NCBI RefSeq assembly: GCF_008064635.1 | Contig: NZ_VRYZ01000001.1 | Coordinates: 248,001 to 312,000 of the forward strand | DNA from: Parahaliea aestuarii | GTDB taxonomy: Bacteria; Pseudomonadota; Gammaproteobacteria; Pseudomonadales; Halieaceae | DNA length: 64,000 bases | Direction of reading: 5' to 3' | Shown here: piece after piece, positions 1-8,330 of the stretch | Position numbering within the stretch: the first letter of the stretch is position 1 | Layout of the letters: every line of letters starts with the position of its first letter | Program-made: the position numbers and the translations under genes | The notes under the pieces: generated by a model | Told to the model about the DNA's origin: nothing | Database searches by the model: none | What the model saw: the letters and a program-made list of their open reading frames with translations, nothing else

Positions 1-700
1 TCAGGTGCAGTTCGCGCTGCTGGTTGCGGAACAGTGGCTCGGACCATTCCAGAAGATGGCCGAGCTTGTTTTTGGTCAGCCGGGTGACGGCGAGCCATTG
101 GGGGCGTTCCAGGTCGGGTTGCCGGTCAATGGCGAACCAGATGGGGTCAATGCCGAAGGGCACGGGCTGGATGATGGCCAGGTCGCCAAAGGCTTTGCTC
201 AATGGCTCTGCCATCCATTCCGCATTGGGGCAGATGGCCACCGGCCGCCTGCGCATCACGCGGCGCAATGCGGTCTTTACCAGCGGCAGTGAAAGTAGCT
301 TGAGGTCGGTGCCCAGCACCGTCATCAGTACCGGCGCGCCGGAGCGGGGCAGGGGCAGGGCGGTTTGCAGCCAGTTCAGGTGGTAGATGTCGGGGCGCTG
401 CTCCCGGCGATAGAGGCTGCGCAGGTAGGCCAGCAAGCGCAGCGGTGAGGACAGTGCAGCCAAACCGCCAGAGCGCATGAGGTGGGCGATGCCGCCCTTG
501 TCCATCAGGCCTTTCAGCCAGGCGGATTCCGCAGGGGTGGAAACGGCCTGCGCTGTGGCGGGCAGCGGACCGGGCGGGGTCCACATGGAAAGCGAGATGT
601 CGTCCCGCTCCGCCAATGCATGGGCCAGGTGGCGAATGAACACGCCGCGCCAGTCGGTGTCATCGGTGGGGTAGGAGGTGGCGACGAACAGTAGCTTCAT
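1..700 (-). CDS. Glycosyltransferase, group 1/family 4-like (C-terminus cut by window edge)
   Basis: The minus strand from the ATG at 700 stays open to the window edge, giving about 233 residues. The start reads MKLLFVATSYPTDDTDWRG, followed by FIRHLAHALAERDDI and later VLMTVLGTDLKLL. This is the usual N-terminal Rossmann half of a GT-B glycosyltransferase: an MKILFV-type first strand, then a helix after an open acceptor pocket. The donor-binding C-terminal half lies outside the window. Family members transfer a sugar from a nucleotide-sugar to a lipid or polysaccharide acceptor on the cytoplasmic face. The substrate cannot be told from this half. The gene lies downstream of dxs on the same strand with a 106 bp gap, so co-transcription is possible but not shown. 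Confidence 0.75.
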   Translation of the reverse strand, partial: MKLLFVATSYPTDDTDWRGVFIRHLAHALAERDDISLSMWTPPGPLPATAQAVSTPAESAWLKGLMDKGGIAHLMRSGGLAALSSPLRLLAYLRSLYRREQRPDIYHLNWLQTALPLPRSGAPVLMTVLGTDLKLLSLPLVKTALRRVMRRRPVAICPNAEWMAEPLSKAFGDLAIIQPVPFGIDPIWFAIDRQPDLERPQWLAVTRLTKNKLGHLLEWSEPLFRNQQRELHL

Positions 701-806
701 TGGGTATGCCACTGGGCTACGTCTGGATGGCAGTGGATCGTATCCCCGCCTGCGCAGGGAGGACGCGGTAGAGAACCTGGCAGCGTACCCATCAAACCGG
801 GGCGGG

Positions 807-2753
807 CTATTTCAGGGAGCTCTTGACGGCGTCTTCCACGGTAAACAGTTGGGTGGCGCCAGAGGCGTTGGCGATGCGCACGATGCTCTCGGCGGTCATG
901 CCCGAGGCTGCCCGCTGCTGCTCCTGCCCGCCGTGCTCGTGAAACTCGTCACTCAGCCCCAGTGTCCTGATGGTCCCGTGGAAATCAACTTGCATCAGAT
1001 ACTCCGTCACTGCCGAACCGGCGCCGCCGGCGATGGCGTTGTCTTCCAGGGTGATGATCAGGGCGCAATCCGCTGCCAGTTGCTGCAGCAGGGCTTCGTC
1101 CAGCGGTTTGACCCAGCGCATGTCCACTACAGTTGCATTCAACTCTTGCCCGGCCTTGATCGCCTCCGGCAGCAGCGCGCCAAAACTGAGAATGGCCACG
1201 CGCTCGCCTTTGCGAACCGTCACCGCCTTGCCAATCTCCATCCCGACCATTTCCTCGGCCACCAGCGCGCCCGGCCCGGTGCCGCGCGGGTAGCGCACCG
1301 CGCTCGGCCCCTCGTGCCGGTAGGCCGCCGTCAGCATCTGCCGGCACTCGTTCTCGTCGGAGGGCGCGCCGATCACCATGTTGGGAATGCAGCGCAGAAA
1401 GCTGAGGTCGAAGGCGCCGTGGTGGGTGGGGCCGTCCTGGCCGACCAGGCCGGCGCGGTCGATGGCGAAGGTCACGTCAAGGTTCTGCAGGGCCACGTCG
1501 TGGATGAGCTGGTCGTAGCCGCGCTGCAGGAAGGTAGAGTAGATGGCCACAACCGGCTTCAGGCCGTCACAGGCCATGCCGGCGGCCAGGGTGACCGAGT
1601 GCTGCTCGGCGATGGCTACGTCGTAATAGCGGTCGGGGAAGCGTTTGGCGAAGTCCACCATGCCGCTGCCTTCGCACATGGCGGGGGTAATGCCTACCAG
1701 GCGGGGTTCTTTCGCCGCCATGTCGCACAGCCAGCGGCCGAACACGTCCTGGTATTTGATTTTCTTCGGTGCCGAGTGCGTGGTCCCGGCGTCCGGCAGT
1801 GCGGGCTGGGGACCCTTTGGCTTGGCCTCGATCTTGTTGATGGCGTGGTAGCCCACCGGATCGCGCTCGGCCGGGGCGAAGCCCTTGCCCTTCATGGTGC
1901 GGATGTGCAGGAACTGGGGGCCCTCCAGGTCCTTCATGTTTTCCAGGGTCTGGATCAGGCCGGGCAGGTCGTGGCCGTCGAGGGGGCCGATATAGTGCCA
2001 GCCCAGTTCCTCGAACAGGGTACCGGGGGCCACCATGCCCTTCATGTGCTCTTCGGTGCGCTTGGCCAGTTCCCAGGCGGGGCGGATTTTCTCCAGCACG
2101 CGCTTGGAGCCTTCGCGCAGGGCGATATAGGTCTTGCTGGCCCAGATCTTGGCGAAGTATGTGGCCAGGCCGCCGGTGTTGTAGCCGATGGACATCTGGT
2201 TGTCGTTGAGGATCACCAGCATATCGGGGCGCTCGTGGCCGCCGTGGGCCAGGGCCTCGATGGCCATGCCGCCGGTGATGGCGCCGTCGCCGATCACGGC
2301 GATGACTTTGCGATCAATGCCCTGCTGTCGCGCGGCCAGGGCCATGCCCATGGCAGCGGAGATGCTGGTGGAGGAGTGCCCCACGCCAAAGGTGTCGTAC
2401 TCGCTTTCACTGCGCTTGGGAAAGCCCGCCAATCCGCCGGCCTGGCGCATGGTGTGCATCTGCTGCATGCGGCCGGTGAGGATTTTGTGGGGGTAGGTCT
2501 GGTGGCCCACGTCCCACACGATGCGGTCGTCAGGCGTGTTGAACACGCGGTGCAGGGCAATGGTCAGTTCCACCACGCCCAGGCCCGCGCCGAAATGGCC
2601 GCCGGTCTGGCCGACGGTGTACAGCAGGAAGGCGCGCAGTTCCTCCGCCAGGGCCTCGAGCTGGGCCGAGCTGAGCTCGCGCAGTTGGCGGCCCTGGTCG
2701 ACAGCGTCCAGCAAGGGGGTAGTGGGGCGGATAATGGGGATGTCCTGCAACAT
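807..2753 (-). CDS. dxs: 1-deoxy-D-xylulose-5-phosphate synthase
   Basis: The 648-residue product condenses pyruvate and glyceraldehyde 3-phosphate to DXP with thiamine diphosphate, the first step of the MEP isoprenoid pathway in the cytoplasm. Visible hallmarks are [17 protein letters not shown] near the N-terminus, the ThDP-binding [14 protein letters not shown] ending in [14 protein letters not shown], the transketolase-type [13 protein letters not shown], and [15 protein letters not shown]. Length matches the family (about 620-640). The start at 2753 keeps the conserved N-terminus. A TAGAAT hexamer ends six bases before the ATG with no clear Shine-Dalgarno, so a leaderless transcript is possible, though no good -35 accompanies it. 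The usual partner ispA is not adjacent here. Confidence 0.97.
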   Translation of the reverse strand: MLQDIPIIRPTTPLLDAVDQGRQLRELSSAQLEALAEELRAFLLYTVGQTGGHFGAGLGVVELTIALHRVFNTPDDRIVWDVGHQTYPHKILTGRMQQMHTMRQAGGLAGFPKRSESEYDTFGVGHSSTSISAAMGMALAARQQGIDRKVIAVIGDGAITGGMAIEALAHGGHERPDMLVILNDNQMSIGYNTGGLATYFAKIWASKTYIALREGSKRVLEKIRPAWELAKRTEEHMKGMVAPGTLFEELGWHYIGPLDGHDLPGLIQTLENMKDLEGPQFLHIRTMKGKGFAPAERDPVGYHAINKIEAKPKGPQPALPDAGTTHSAPKKIKYQDVFGRWLCDMAAKEPRLVGITPAMCEGSGMVDFAKRFPDRYYDVAIAEQHSVTLAAGMACDGLKPVVAIYSTFLQRGYDQLIHDVALQNLDVTFAIDRAGLVGQDGPTHHGAFDLSFLRCIPNMVIGAPSDENECRQMLTAAYRHEGPSAVRYPRGTGPGALVAEEMVGMEIGKAVTVRKGERVAILSFGALLPEAIKAGQELNATVVDMRWVKPLDEALLQQLAADCALIITLEDNAIAGGAGSAVTEYLMQVDFHGTIRTLGLSDEFHEHGGQEQQRAASGMTAESIVRIANASGATQLFTVEDAVKSSLK

Positions 2754-2830
2754 TCGGCGATTCTAGCGCATTTTGGGGCCGAATGAATGACCGGCGGCGG
2801 GCAATATTCACTGCCTGATGACGGCCTTCG

Positions 2831-3559
2831 CTAGGGGAATTTGGCCGGGAAGTCCTCCCTCAGTGCCTGTCGCAGCAGCAGGTCCAGCCGCAGGTAGCCG
2901 GCCGGGTTCAGGTGCACGCCCCCGGAGCGGAAGAAAGTGGAGTCCGGTTTGCCGTCGGCGCCGGCGAGCAGGGGGTTGGGGTCGATCAGCTCGAAGGACG
3001 GGTGGTCCATGCCCCAGTCGGAGAGTTGCGTGATAACGGCGTTGATGGTGGGCCAGTCCCCGGTCTGCAGGGGGCTGCGGATGGGCGCGAATACATAAAA
3101 GCGGCTGCGGCTGCTGAGACGGGTGTCCAGTGTGACCAGGCGCTGGATGGAGGTGCTCAACTGCTCGGCGTTATGACTGGCACGAAGGTGGAATTCGCTG
3201 GGGCCGGGTAGCAGCACCACCGCGGCGGGGCGGTAAAAGCTCACCAGCCGCTCGTGATAGTGGATAAAGTCGTCCACTGTGGCGTTGCCGACTGAGCGCA
3301 CCAGCACCGGCATGGGGCTCACGGTCGCTTCGAGGTGGGGCCACAGGGAGGCGCGGCGGCCGCCGATGACCACAATGGGTTTGGCCGGCAGTGAGGAGCG
3401 GTCATCCTCGCGGATATAGCGATCCACCTCACTCTGCCATGCCAGCGGGGAGGCGTTGCTGGTAGCCAGGCTCTCGCGCGTCACCAGGATGGCCAGGTGG
3501 ATAAGCGGCAATAGCAGCAGCATCGCGCAGAACGCGCGGATTGTTTTCCAGGAGTACAT
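2831..3559 (-). CDS. Membrane-anchored SGNH/GDSL-like hydrolase-fold protein
   Basis: The 242-residue protein begins with one hydrophobic segment (about residues 10-27, AFCAMLLLLPLIHLAILV) that looks like a signal anchor, with the rest periplasmic. The body resembles the SGNH fold: an opening beta strand IVVIGGRRASLW, a central LLPGPSEFH block and a C-terminal GGVHLNPAGYLRLD block of the D/G-x-x-H type, as in GDSL esterases and alginate/cellulose acetyltransferase-like proteins. The block I Ser is replaced (GGR in place of GDS), so activity is doubtful. I chose the ATG at 3559 because an AGGGG lies eight bases upstream. A longer reading frame reaches 3766 but its extra residues are low-complexity and overlap the next gene's 5' end. 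Specific role unknown. Confidence 0.6.
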   Translation of the reverse strand: MYSWKTIRAFCAMLLLLPLIHLAILVTRESLATSNASPLAWQSEVDRYIREDDRSSLPAKPIVVIGGRRASLWPHLEATVSPMPVLVRSVGNATVDDFIHYHERLVSFYRPAAVVLLPGPSEFHLRASHNAEQLSTSIQRLVTLDTRLSSRSRFYVFAPIRSPLQTGDWPTINAVITQLSDWGMDHPSFELIDPNPLLAGADGKPDSTFFRSGGVHLNPAGYLRLDLLLRQALREDFPAKFP

Positions 3560-3700
3560 ACTCCGGGCCCCTGAGTTTTTTCGGAGTGTGTCGGAATTCA
3601 GCGGGGCAGGCAATCGGCGGCAGGGTTCCCCTGTGACCGGGTTCTCAGCTTTGTTGTTTGCCGCTAAAGGCGCCGGGCGGGGGCGATGTAGCATGCAGCC

Positions 3701-4906
3701 ATGATCTATCAGCGCAGCATTCCCGCCGAAGAGCTGTTCTCCGCACAGTTGGAGATGCTCATGCACAGCGGCCGCATCGCCACCGTCACCGCCAACATGC
3801 TCGGCGTGCTGGCGACGATGGTGCTGTTCTGGCAGTTCGTGGAAGTCAGCTGGTTGCTGGTTTGGGCCTGCGCGGTACTCGTCATGTTGCTGGCCCGCTC
3901 CCTGTATATGAGCAACGCGCTGGTGGAGCGGCGCTATCTGGAGCGCCCGCGGCGCGCTTACTGGCAGCTCCTGGTGGGGGCGGCGATCACTGGTGCGGTG
4001 TGGTCATCGACCTATATTGCCGCCACCTTCCTGGTGCCGGAACCGGTCCAGCTGGTATTTCTACTGCTTATTTTCATGGTCATCACCCTGTCCATGGGGG
4101 TGACTCTGGCGCTGCGTGAATACTTTATCGTCCATCTTTTTACCTCACTCTGGCCCATTGCCTGGTGGTGCATGGCGCACTACTGGGAGCAGGGCAACAA
4201 TCTGCTGGTCGGGTTGTTCACCCTCGGTGTGTGCGCGGTACTGCTGGTGGTGAGCAACCGGGTGTATTTATCCTTTCGCAACATGATTGCCCTGAACTGG
4301 GAGCGCGAGACGATGTCGCGGGAGCTGGGAGACCTGACCCACTCCCTGCGCGAGCGCAACCGCCAGTTGCTGGACGCCCGCGCACAATTGACGGATCTGG
4401 CCAATGTCGATGAGCTGACCGGCCTCGGCAATCGCCGGGTGGTGAACCAGGTGCTGCGGGAAGAGATCAACCGCGCCCGGCGCAGTGGTGGCGAGCTGTC
4501 GGTGATCATGCTGGATGTGGATTACTTCAAGAACTACAACGATACCTACGGCCACCCCGCGGGCGACGTGGTGTTGCAGCGCCTGGCGGACCTGATGCAG
4601 CGGGCCACGGCCCGCGCCGGGGAAGTGGTGGCCCGCTACGGCGGCGAGGAGTTCATGCTGATCCTGCCGGGCGCCGGGGAGCACTCGGCGCTGCGTACCG
4701 CCGGGCGCCTGAAGGAACTGGTACTGGCGGAGTGCATCCACCACGGGCAATCCCTGGTGTCGCCGTACATAACGGTCAGCCAGGGCGTGGTCAGCATCCG
4801 CCCGGGGGCCAGCCTGGAGCCGGCGGACCTGGTCAAGGTCGCCGATCGAGCCTTATACGAAGCCAAGGATTCAGGCCGCAACGCCATCGCGTTTGCTGAG
4901 GTTTGA
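3701..4906 (+). CDS. Membrane-bound diguanylate cyclase (GGDEF)
   Basis: The 401-residue protein makes cyclic di-GMP from two GTP at the inner membrane. Residues 30-190 hold about six hydrophobic segments, followed by a short coiled linker (about 200-233) and a GGDEF domain from 234 to the end. The signature is ARYGGEEF with GGEEF at 314-318, preceded by DELTGLGNRR and DVDYFKNYNDTYGH. The inhibitory I-site, normally RxxD five residues before the signature, reads RAGE (305-308), so product feedback may be weak or absent. No known sensory domain is recognised in the membrane part. It is divergent from the SGNH-like gene and ends seven bases before hslR, tail to tail. Confidence 0.93.
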   Translation: MIYQRSIPAEELFSAQLEMLMHSGRIATVTANMLGVLATMVLFWQFVEVSWLLVWACAVLVMLLARSLYMSNALVERRYLERPRRAYWQLLVGAAITGAVWSSTYIAATFLVPEPVQLVFLLLIFMVITLSMGVTLALREYFIVHLFTSLWPIAWWCMAHYWEQGNNLLVGLFTLGVCAVLLVVSNRVYLSFRNMIALNWERETMSRELGDLTHSLRERNRQLLDARAQLTDLANVDELTGLGNRRVVNQVLREEINRARRSGGELSVIMLDVDYFKNYNDTYGHPAGDVVLQRLADLMQRATARAGEVVARYGGEEFMLILPGAGEHSALRTAGRLKELVLAECIHHGQSLVSPYITVSQGVVSIRPGASLEPADLVKVADRALYEAKDSGRNAIAFAEV

Positions 4907-4913
4907 GCCTTAC

Positions 4914-5312
4914 CTACTCGTCCATTGAGTCCCGGAACCGGTGAATCTGGCGGCGCTGCTTTTTGGTGGGCCGGTGCGCCGGGCGGTCGATCATGCCGCC
5001 GGCGGCCTTGCGGGCGGCGGCCTCTGCTTCGCGGCGGGCCACGGAATCTTCGGTTTCCCGGTAAAGCTGCTGCGCCTCTGGTGCGCCGCGCCGCTGGTCT
5101 GACAGCGCCTCCACCACCACGTCCCTGACATCCCAGCCCTGGCGAATCTGCAGGCGGTCGCCCACGTTGATTTCTCGCGACACCTTGACGCGGTTTCCAT
5201 CCAGCTGGACTTTGCCGCCCTCGATGGCGGCCTTGGCCAGGCTGCGGGTTTTAAAAAAGCGCGCCGCCCACAGCCACTTGTCGATGCGCACTCTGGTGGG
5301 AGCCTCGCTCAT
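4914..5312 (-). CDS. hslR: Ribosome-associated heat shock protein Hsp15 (S4 domain)
   Basis: The 132-residue basic protein carries an N-terminal S4 RNA-binding domain (VRIDKWLWAARFFKTRSLA, then GGKVQLDGNRVK and VGDRLQI) and a charged C-terminal tail (RPTKKQRRQIHRFRDS). Hsp15 binds free 50S subunits carrying a nascent chain and helps recycle stalled ribosomes after heat shock. The length matches the E. coli protein (133 residues). Its start overlaps the yrfG stop by four bases (ATGA), the same yrfG-hslR order as in enterobacteria, so the two are surely one operon. hslO, next in E. coli, is absent here. Confidence 0.93.
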   Translation of the reverse strand: MSEAPTRVRIDKWLWAARFFKTRSLAKAAIEGGKVQLDGNRVKVSREINVGDRLQIRQGWDVRDVVVEALSDQRRGAPEAQQLYRETEDSVARREAEAAARKAAGGMIDRPAHRPTKKQRRQIHRFRDSMDE

Positions 5313-5977
5313 GAGGTGCGGGCCGCGCCGGGCATGATTTCGTCGAAGTGGTGAATGCCGGGGAAGCGGGTATCAATGCGTTTCTGCCGCTGGCTGTCGG
5401 GTTGCAGCAGGGTCAGCAGGTGGGCGATACCGTAGGTCTGGGCCGCGTCCAGCACGGTTTCGGTATCGTCTATCAGCAGCGTGCGCGCCGGATCGAAGGG
5501 ATGGTGATCCTGCAGGGCGTGCCAGAAGGCCTGGTCTTCCTTGGCGGCAGCCAGTTCGTGCGACACCACAATGCGGTGGAACCAGGGCGTGATATCCACC
5601 TGCTCCATCTTGATGTCCAGGGTCTTGCGGTGGGCGTTGGTCACCAGTACCACTTCCTGCGCGCCGGCCCGCAGGGTGTCCAGGAATTCGGGCACATGGG
5701 GGCGCAGTTTCACCATGTGCTTCAATTCCCGCTTCAAGGCGGGAATGTCCAGGTCGAGCTGCTCGCTCCAGTAGTCCACACAGTACCACTCCAGCGTACC
5801 GCGGTTCTGGCTGATACGCGCCAGCAGGGCGTCGCTGGCTTCCTGCTCCGGCAGGTTGTTGCGGCGGGCGTACTCGCGGGGGATGTGCTCGGTCCAGAAG
5901 AAGTTGTCGAAGTGCAGGTCCAGCAGGGTGCCGTCCATATCCAGCAGTACGGTGTCGATGCTGTCCCAGTCGATCAT
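5309..5977 (-). CDS. yrfG: HAD-family GMP/IMP nucleotidase YrfG-like
   Basis: The 222-residue haloacid dehalogenase-fold phosphatase shows motif I DMDGTLLD near the N-terminus, motif II VTNAHRKTLD and motif III/IV LLIDDTETVLDAA. The FFWTEHIPREYA and YCVDYWSEQLDLDI stretches in the cap region are typical of the YrfG group. E. coli YrfG dephosphorylates purine nucleotides such as GMP and IMP. The gene is followed directly by hslR with a four-base overlap, and cysQ diverges 120 bp upstream. Substrate assignment is by family resemblance only. Confidence 0.9.
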   Translation of the reverse strand: MIDWDSIDTVLLDMDGTLLDLHFDNFFWTEHIPREYARRNNLPEQEASDALLARISQNRGTLEWYCVDYWSEQLDLDIPALKRELKHMVKLRPHVPEFLDTLRAGAQEVVLVTNAHRKTLDIKMEQVDITPWFHRIVVSHELAAAKEDQAFWHALQDHHPFDPARTLLIDDTETVLDAAQTYGIAHLLTLLQPDSQRQKRIDTRFPGIHHFDEIMPGAARTS

Positions 5978-6097
5978 GGTGAGGTTCCGCTCGCGTCTGT
6001 GGGTGGAAAGGGCTGCGTATTATGCCGATTTTTGCCCTTGAACGCAGTGTGTGTGCCGGCGATGGTATAGTGGCGATATTGCCATCTGGAACCTGCC

Positions 6098-6943
6098 GTG
6101 AACGACCTGTCCGCCCTGATTCCCCCATTACTCACGCTCAGCCAACAGGCGGGCGAGGCCATCTGCCTCCACTATCATGCGCCGGGGGATGTGGAGGTGG
6201 AGTCCAAGCACGATGACTCGCCCCTGACCCGGGCCGACCTGGACTCCCACGTTATCCTGCGCGAGGGGCTCAGGACCCTGGCGGGCGGCCTGCCGGTGCT
6301 GTCGGAGGAGTCGTCGCCACAGACCAAGTCACTGCGCCGCGACTGGCCCCGCTACTGGCTGGTGGACCCGTTGGACGGAACCAAGGAGTTCGTCGCCGGT
6401 ACCGGCGAGTTCACCGTCAATATAGCCCTGATCGATGAACACCGCCCGGTGCTGGGGGTGCTCTACCAACCCCTGGCGCGACTGGCCTATGTGGGCATCC
6501 CCGGTACCGGCGCCTGGCGCTATGCGCCGACGGGCAGCGCGCACTGGCAGGGTGAGGCCATCCATACCCGCCACCTGCGCGAGGGCCGGCCGCTCTCGGT
6601 ACTGGCCAGCCGCCGCCACCGGGGCGAGCGTTTGCGCAACGCGCTGGCCTGGCTGGAGCAGGCCTGGGGGCCACTGGAGCGCCATAACAGTGGCAGCGCG
6701 CTCAAGTTCTGCCACCTGGCGGAGGGTGAGGGCGATTTCTACCCCCGCTATTCGCCCTGCTGTGAATGGGACGTCGCCGCTGGCCAGGCGCTGGTGGAGG
6801 GCGCCGGTGGCGCGGTGTTGGGGCTGGACGGCGACCCGCTGCGATACAACCTGCGCGACACCTTGCTGAGTGCGCCCTTCCTGGCCATCGCCGCGCCCGG
6901 CCACGCTCTGTGGCGGCGCTACCAGGCGGAATTGGCGGAATAG
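6098..6943 (+). CDS. cysQ: 3'(2'),5'-bisphosphate nucleotidase CysQ
   Basis: The 281-residue protein belongs to the inositol monophosphatase-like, metal-dependent, lithium-sensitive phosphatases. The metal sites are visible: the LSEES pair (E70, E71), VDPLDGTKEF (89-98) and the C-terminal WDVAAGQALVEGAGG. CysQ hydrolyses 3'-phosphoadenosine 5'-phosphate to AMP, removing the by-product of sulfate assimilation and sulfotransferase reactions. A PAPS-type sulfotransferase is encoded at 26 kb in this window, whose by-product this enzyme could clear. The start is a GTG at 6098. The length is slightly above the E. coli protein (246). Confidence 0.95.
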   Translation: MNDLSALIPPLLTLSQQAGEAICLHYHAPGDVEVESKHDDSPLTRADLDSHVILREGLRTLAGGLPVLSEESSPQTKSLRRDWPRYWLVDPLDGTKEFVAGTGEFTVNIALIDEHRPVLGVLYQPLARLAYVGIPGTGAWRYAPTGSAHWQGEAIHTRHLREGRPLSVLASRRHRGERLRNALAWLEQAWGPLERHNSGSALKFCHLAEGEGDFYPRYSPCCEWDVAAGQALVEGAGGAVLGLDGDPLRYNLRDTLLSAPFLAIAAPGHALWRRYQAELAE

Positions 6944-7034
6944 TGCTGGCTGCAGGGGCGCTCGCTTGTCACCGCAATCGAAGTGGGTATAGAGTGAGCG
7001 ACTGTCCTGAGCGGCTTTGTTGTGGAGCGGTGCA

Positions 7035-7280
7035 ATGAACATGAGAGAGCCCCCTGAAGGTAACGACCGCGGGGAGGCAGCCAACGAATTGATTACCCCG
7101 GCCATGCGGCTACAGGACCTGATGGCTCGCCACCGGGCGCTCGACCTTCGCATTGATGCGATGTACAACTATCCCTCCCAGAACCAGATTCTCCTGCAGC
7201 GACTTAAAAAAGAAAAATTGCGCCTGAAAGACGCCATCGAGCGCCTGAAAGACGAACTGATCCCCGACCTCAACGCCTGA
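7035..7280 (+). CDS. YdcH/DUF465-like small coiled-coil protein
   Basis: The 81-residue acidic-then-basic protein has a helical C-terminal half with LMARHRALDLRIDAM followed by LLQRLKKEKLRLKDAIERL. The pattern L..H..LD..I..(M), a gap, then LKKEKLRLKD is the signature of the YdcH (DUF465) family, whose function is unknown. I chose ATG at 7035 because GGAG lies seven bases upstream, although an in-frame TTG exists at 7017. It stands alone between cysQ and a metallo-beta-lactamase-fold gene on the same strand. Confidence 0.75.
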   Translation: MNMREPPEGNDRGEAANELITPAMRLQDLMARHRALDLRIDAMYNYPSQNQILLQRLKKEKLRLKDAIERLKDELIPDLNA

Positions 7281-7353
7281 GCATACGGCCTCTGCAAGAG
7301 GATTGCGGCGGCTTTGAGCCGGGTTTCGCCCACTGATAGAAAAGGGGACAACC

Positions 7354-8250
7354 ATGCGTTCACTGACTTTACTGCTGCTGTGCACCACTACCCTGGTCGC
7401 CAGCCTGCCCCTGGGGGCCCAGGAAGAGGAACTGAAAGTCTCCGTTAGCACCCTGCCCGCGCCGCTGCACCTGTTGCAGGGGCGTGGCGGCAACGTGATT
7501 GCCTCGGTGGGGGACGACGGGGTGCTGATCATCGACGACGATTACACCAACTACGCCCCCGCCTATGCCGGGGTACTGGACGGCCTGGCCGGGGCCGGCG
7601 AAGGCACCCCGCGCTTTGTACTTAACACCCACTGGCACTTTGACCACACCGGTGGCAACGCCTACTGGGGCGAGCGCGGAGCGGTCATCGTGGCCCATGA
7701 CAATGTGTATCAGCGCATGTCCACCCGCCAGGAAATGAAGGCCATGGACCGCGTGGTGGAGCCCAGCCCGAGGCCGGCCCTGCCGGTGGTGACCTATGCC
7801 GACGCCGTCGCCCTGCGTTTCAATGGCGGCACCATTGAGGCGCAGCACTACCCCCGCGGCCATACTGATGGCGATTCCGTGGTGTACTTTGTGGAACAGA
7901 ACGTGGTGCACATGGGGGACCATTTCTTCAAGGACAACTTCCCCTTCGTGGACCTCGGTTCCGGCGGCAGCGTGCAGGGCTACCTGGCCAACGTGAAGGC
8001 GGTGCTGGAGCGCATCGATGGCAATACCGTGATTGTGCCGGGCCATGGCAGCCTGGCGAAAAAGGCGGACCTGCAGCGCTATGCCGACATGCTGGAGTCC
8101 ACCATCGACATCGTCAGTGAGCGCCTGGAAGAGGGCGCCGACGTTGAGGAGATTGTCACCCAGGGCCTGGGGCAGAAGTGGGAAAGCTGGGGTGGGGGTT
8201 TTATCGACGAGGCGCGCTGGATCAAGACGATTGAGGCAAGTCTGAATTAA
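7354..8250 (+). CDS. Secreted metallo-beta-lactamase-fold hydrolase
   Basis: The 298-residue protein has a signal peptide (residues 1-22, cleavage near GAQ) and a complete metallo-beta-lactamase metal site: THWHFDH at 92-98 (H93, H95, D97, H98), H170 in RGHTDGD, D189 in HMGDHFF and H231 in VPGHG. It should be a periplasmic zinc hydrolase. Proteins of this shape act on varied substrates (cyclases, quinoprotein-relay-like proteins, lactamases) and sequence does not decide. The start has AAAGGGGACAACC before the ATG. It precedes the hemolysin-iron cluster on the same strand but is separated from it by 80 bp carrying a candidate promoter, so it is probably independent. Confidence 0.88.
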   Translation: MRSLTLLLLCTTTLVASLPLGAQEEELKVSVSTLPAPLHLLQGRGGNVIASVGDDGVLIIDDDYTNYAPAYAGVLDGLAGAGEGTPRFVLNTHWHFDHTGGNAYWGERGAVIVAHDNVYQRMSTRQEMKAMDRVVEPSPRPALPVVTYADAVALRFNGGTIEAQHYPRGHTDGDSVVYFVEQNVVHMGDHFFKDNFPFVDLGSGGSVQGYLANVKAVLERIDGNTVIVPGHGSLAKKADLQRYADMLESTIDIVSERLEEGADVEEIVTQGLGQKWESWGGGFIDEARWIKTIEASLN

Positions 8251-8267
8251 TCCGCGACAGGTTTTTC

Positions 8268-8284
8268 CTTAAGTTTTCACTAAG
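8268..8284 (+). promoter_or_regulatory. Candidate OmpR/PmrA-QseB-type response regulator box
   Basis: CTTAAG and ACTAAG half-sites are separated by five bases (11 bp period), resembling the tandem CTTAAG-N5-CTTAAG boxes bound by PmrA/QseB-type regulators. A poor -10 match, TAGTCT at 8295-8300, follows at ten bases. The site is in the only sizeable gap before the cluster whose own response regulator (12015-12674) is of this subfamily, so self-regulation is an attractive inference. The second half-site matches four of six positions. Confidence 0.4.
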
Positions 8285-8330
8285 GACTCAGCGCTAGTCT
8301 GCCCCTGTAGCTTCAGGGAGAGCAGGCAAA

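Noticed and set aside
678..2786. Long plus-strand reading frame (702 codons) opposite dxs
   Set aside because: It is antisense to a clear dxs gene; high GC keeps the opposite frame open, and the translation shows Gly/His/Ala-rich low-complexity sequence without any family.
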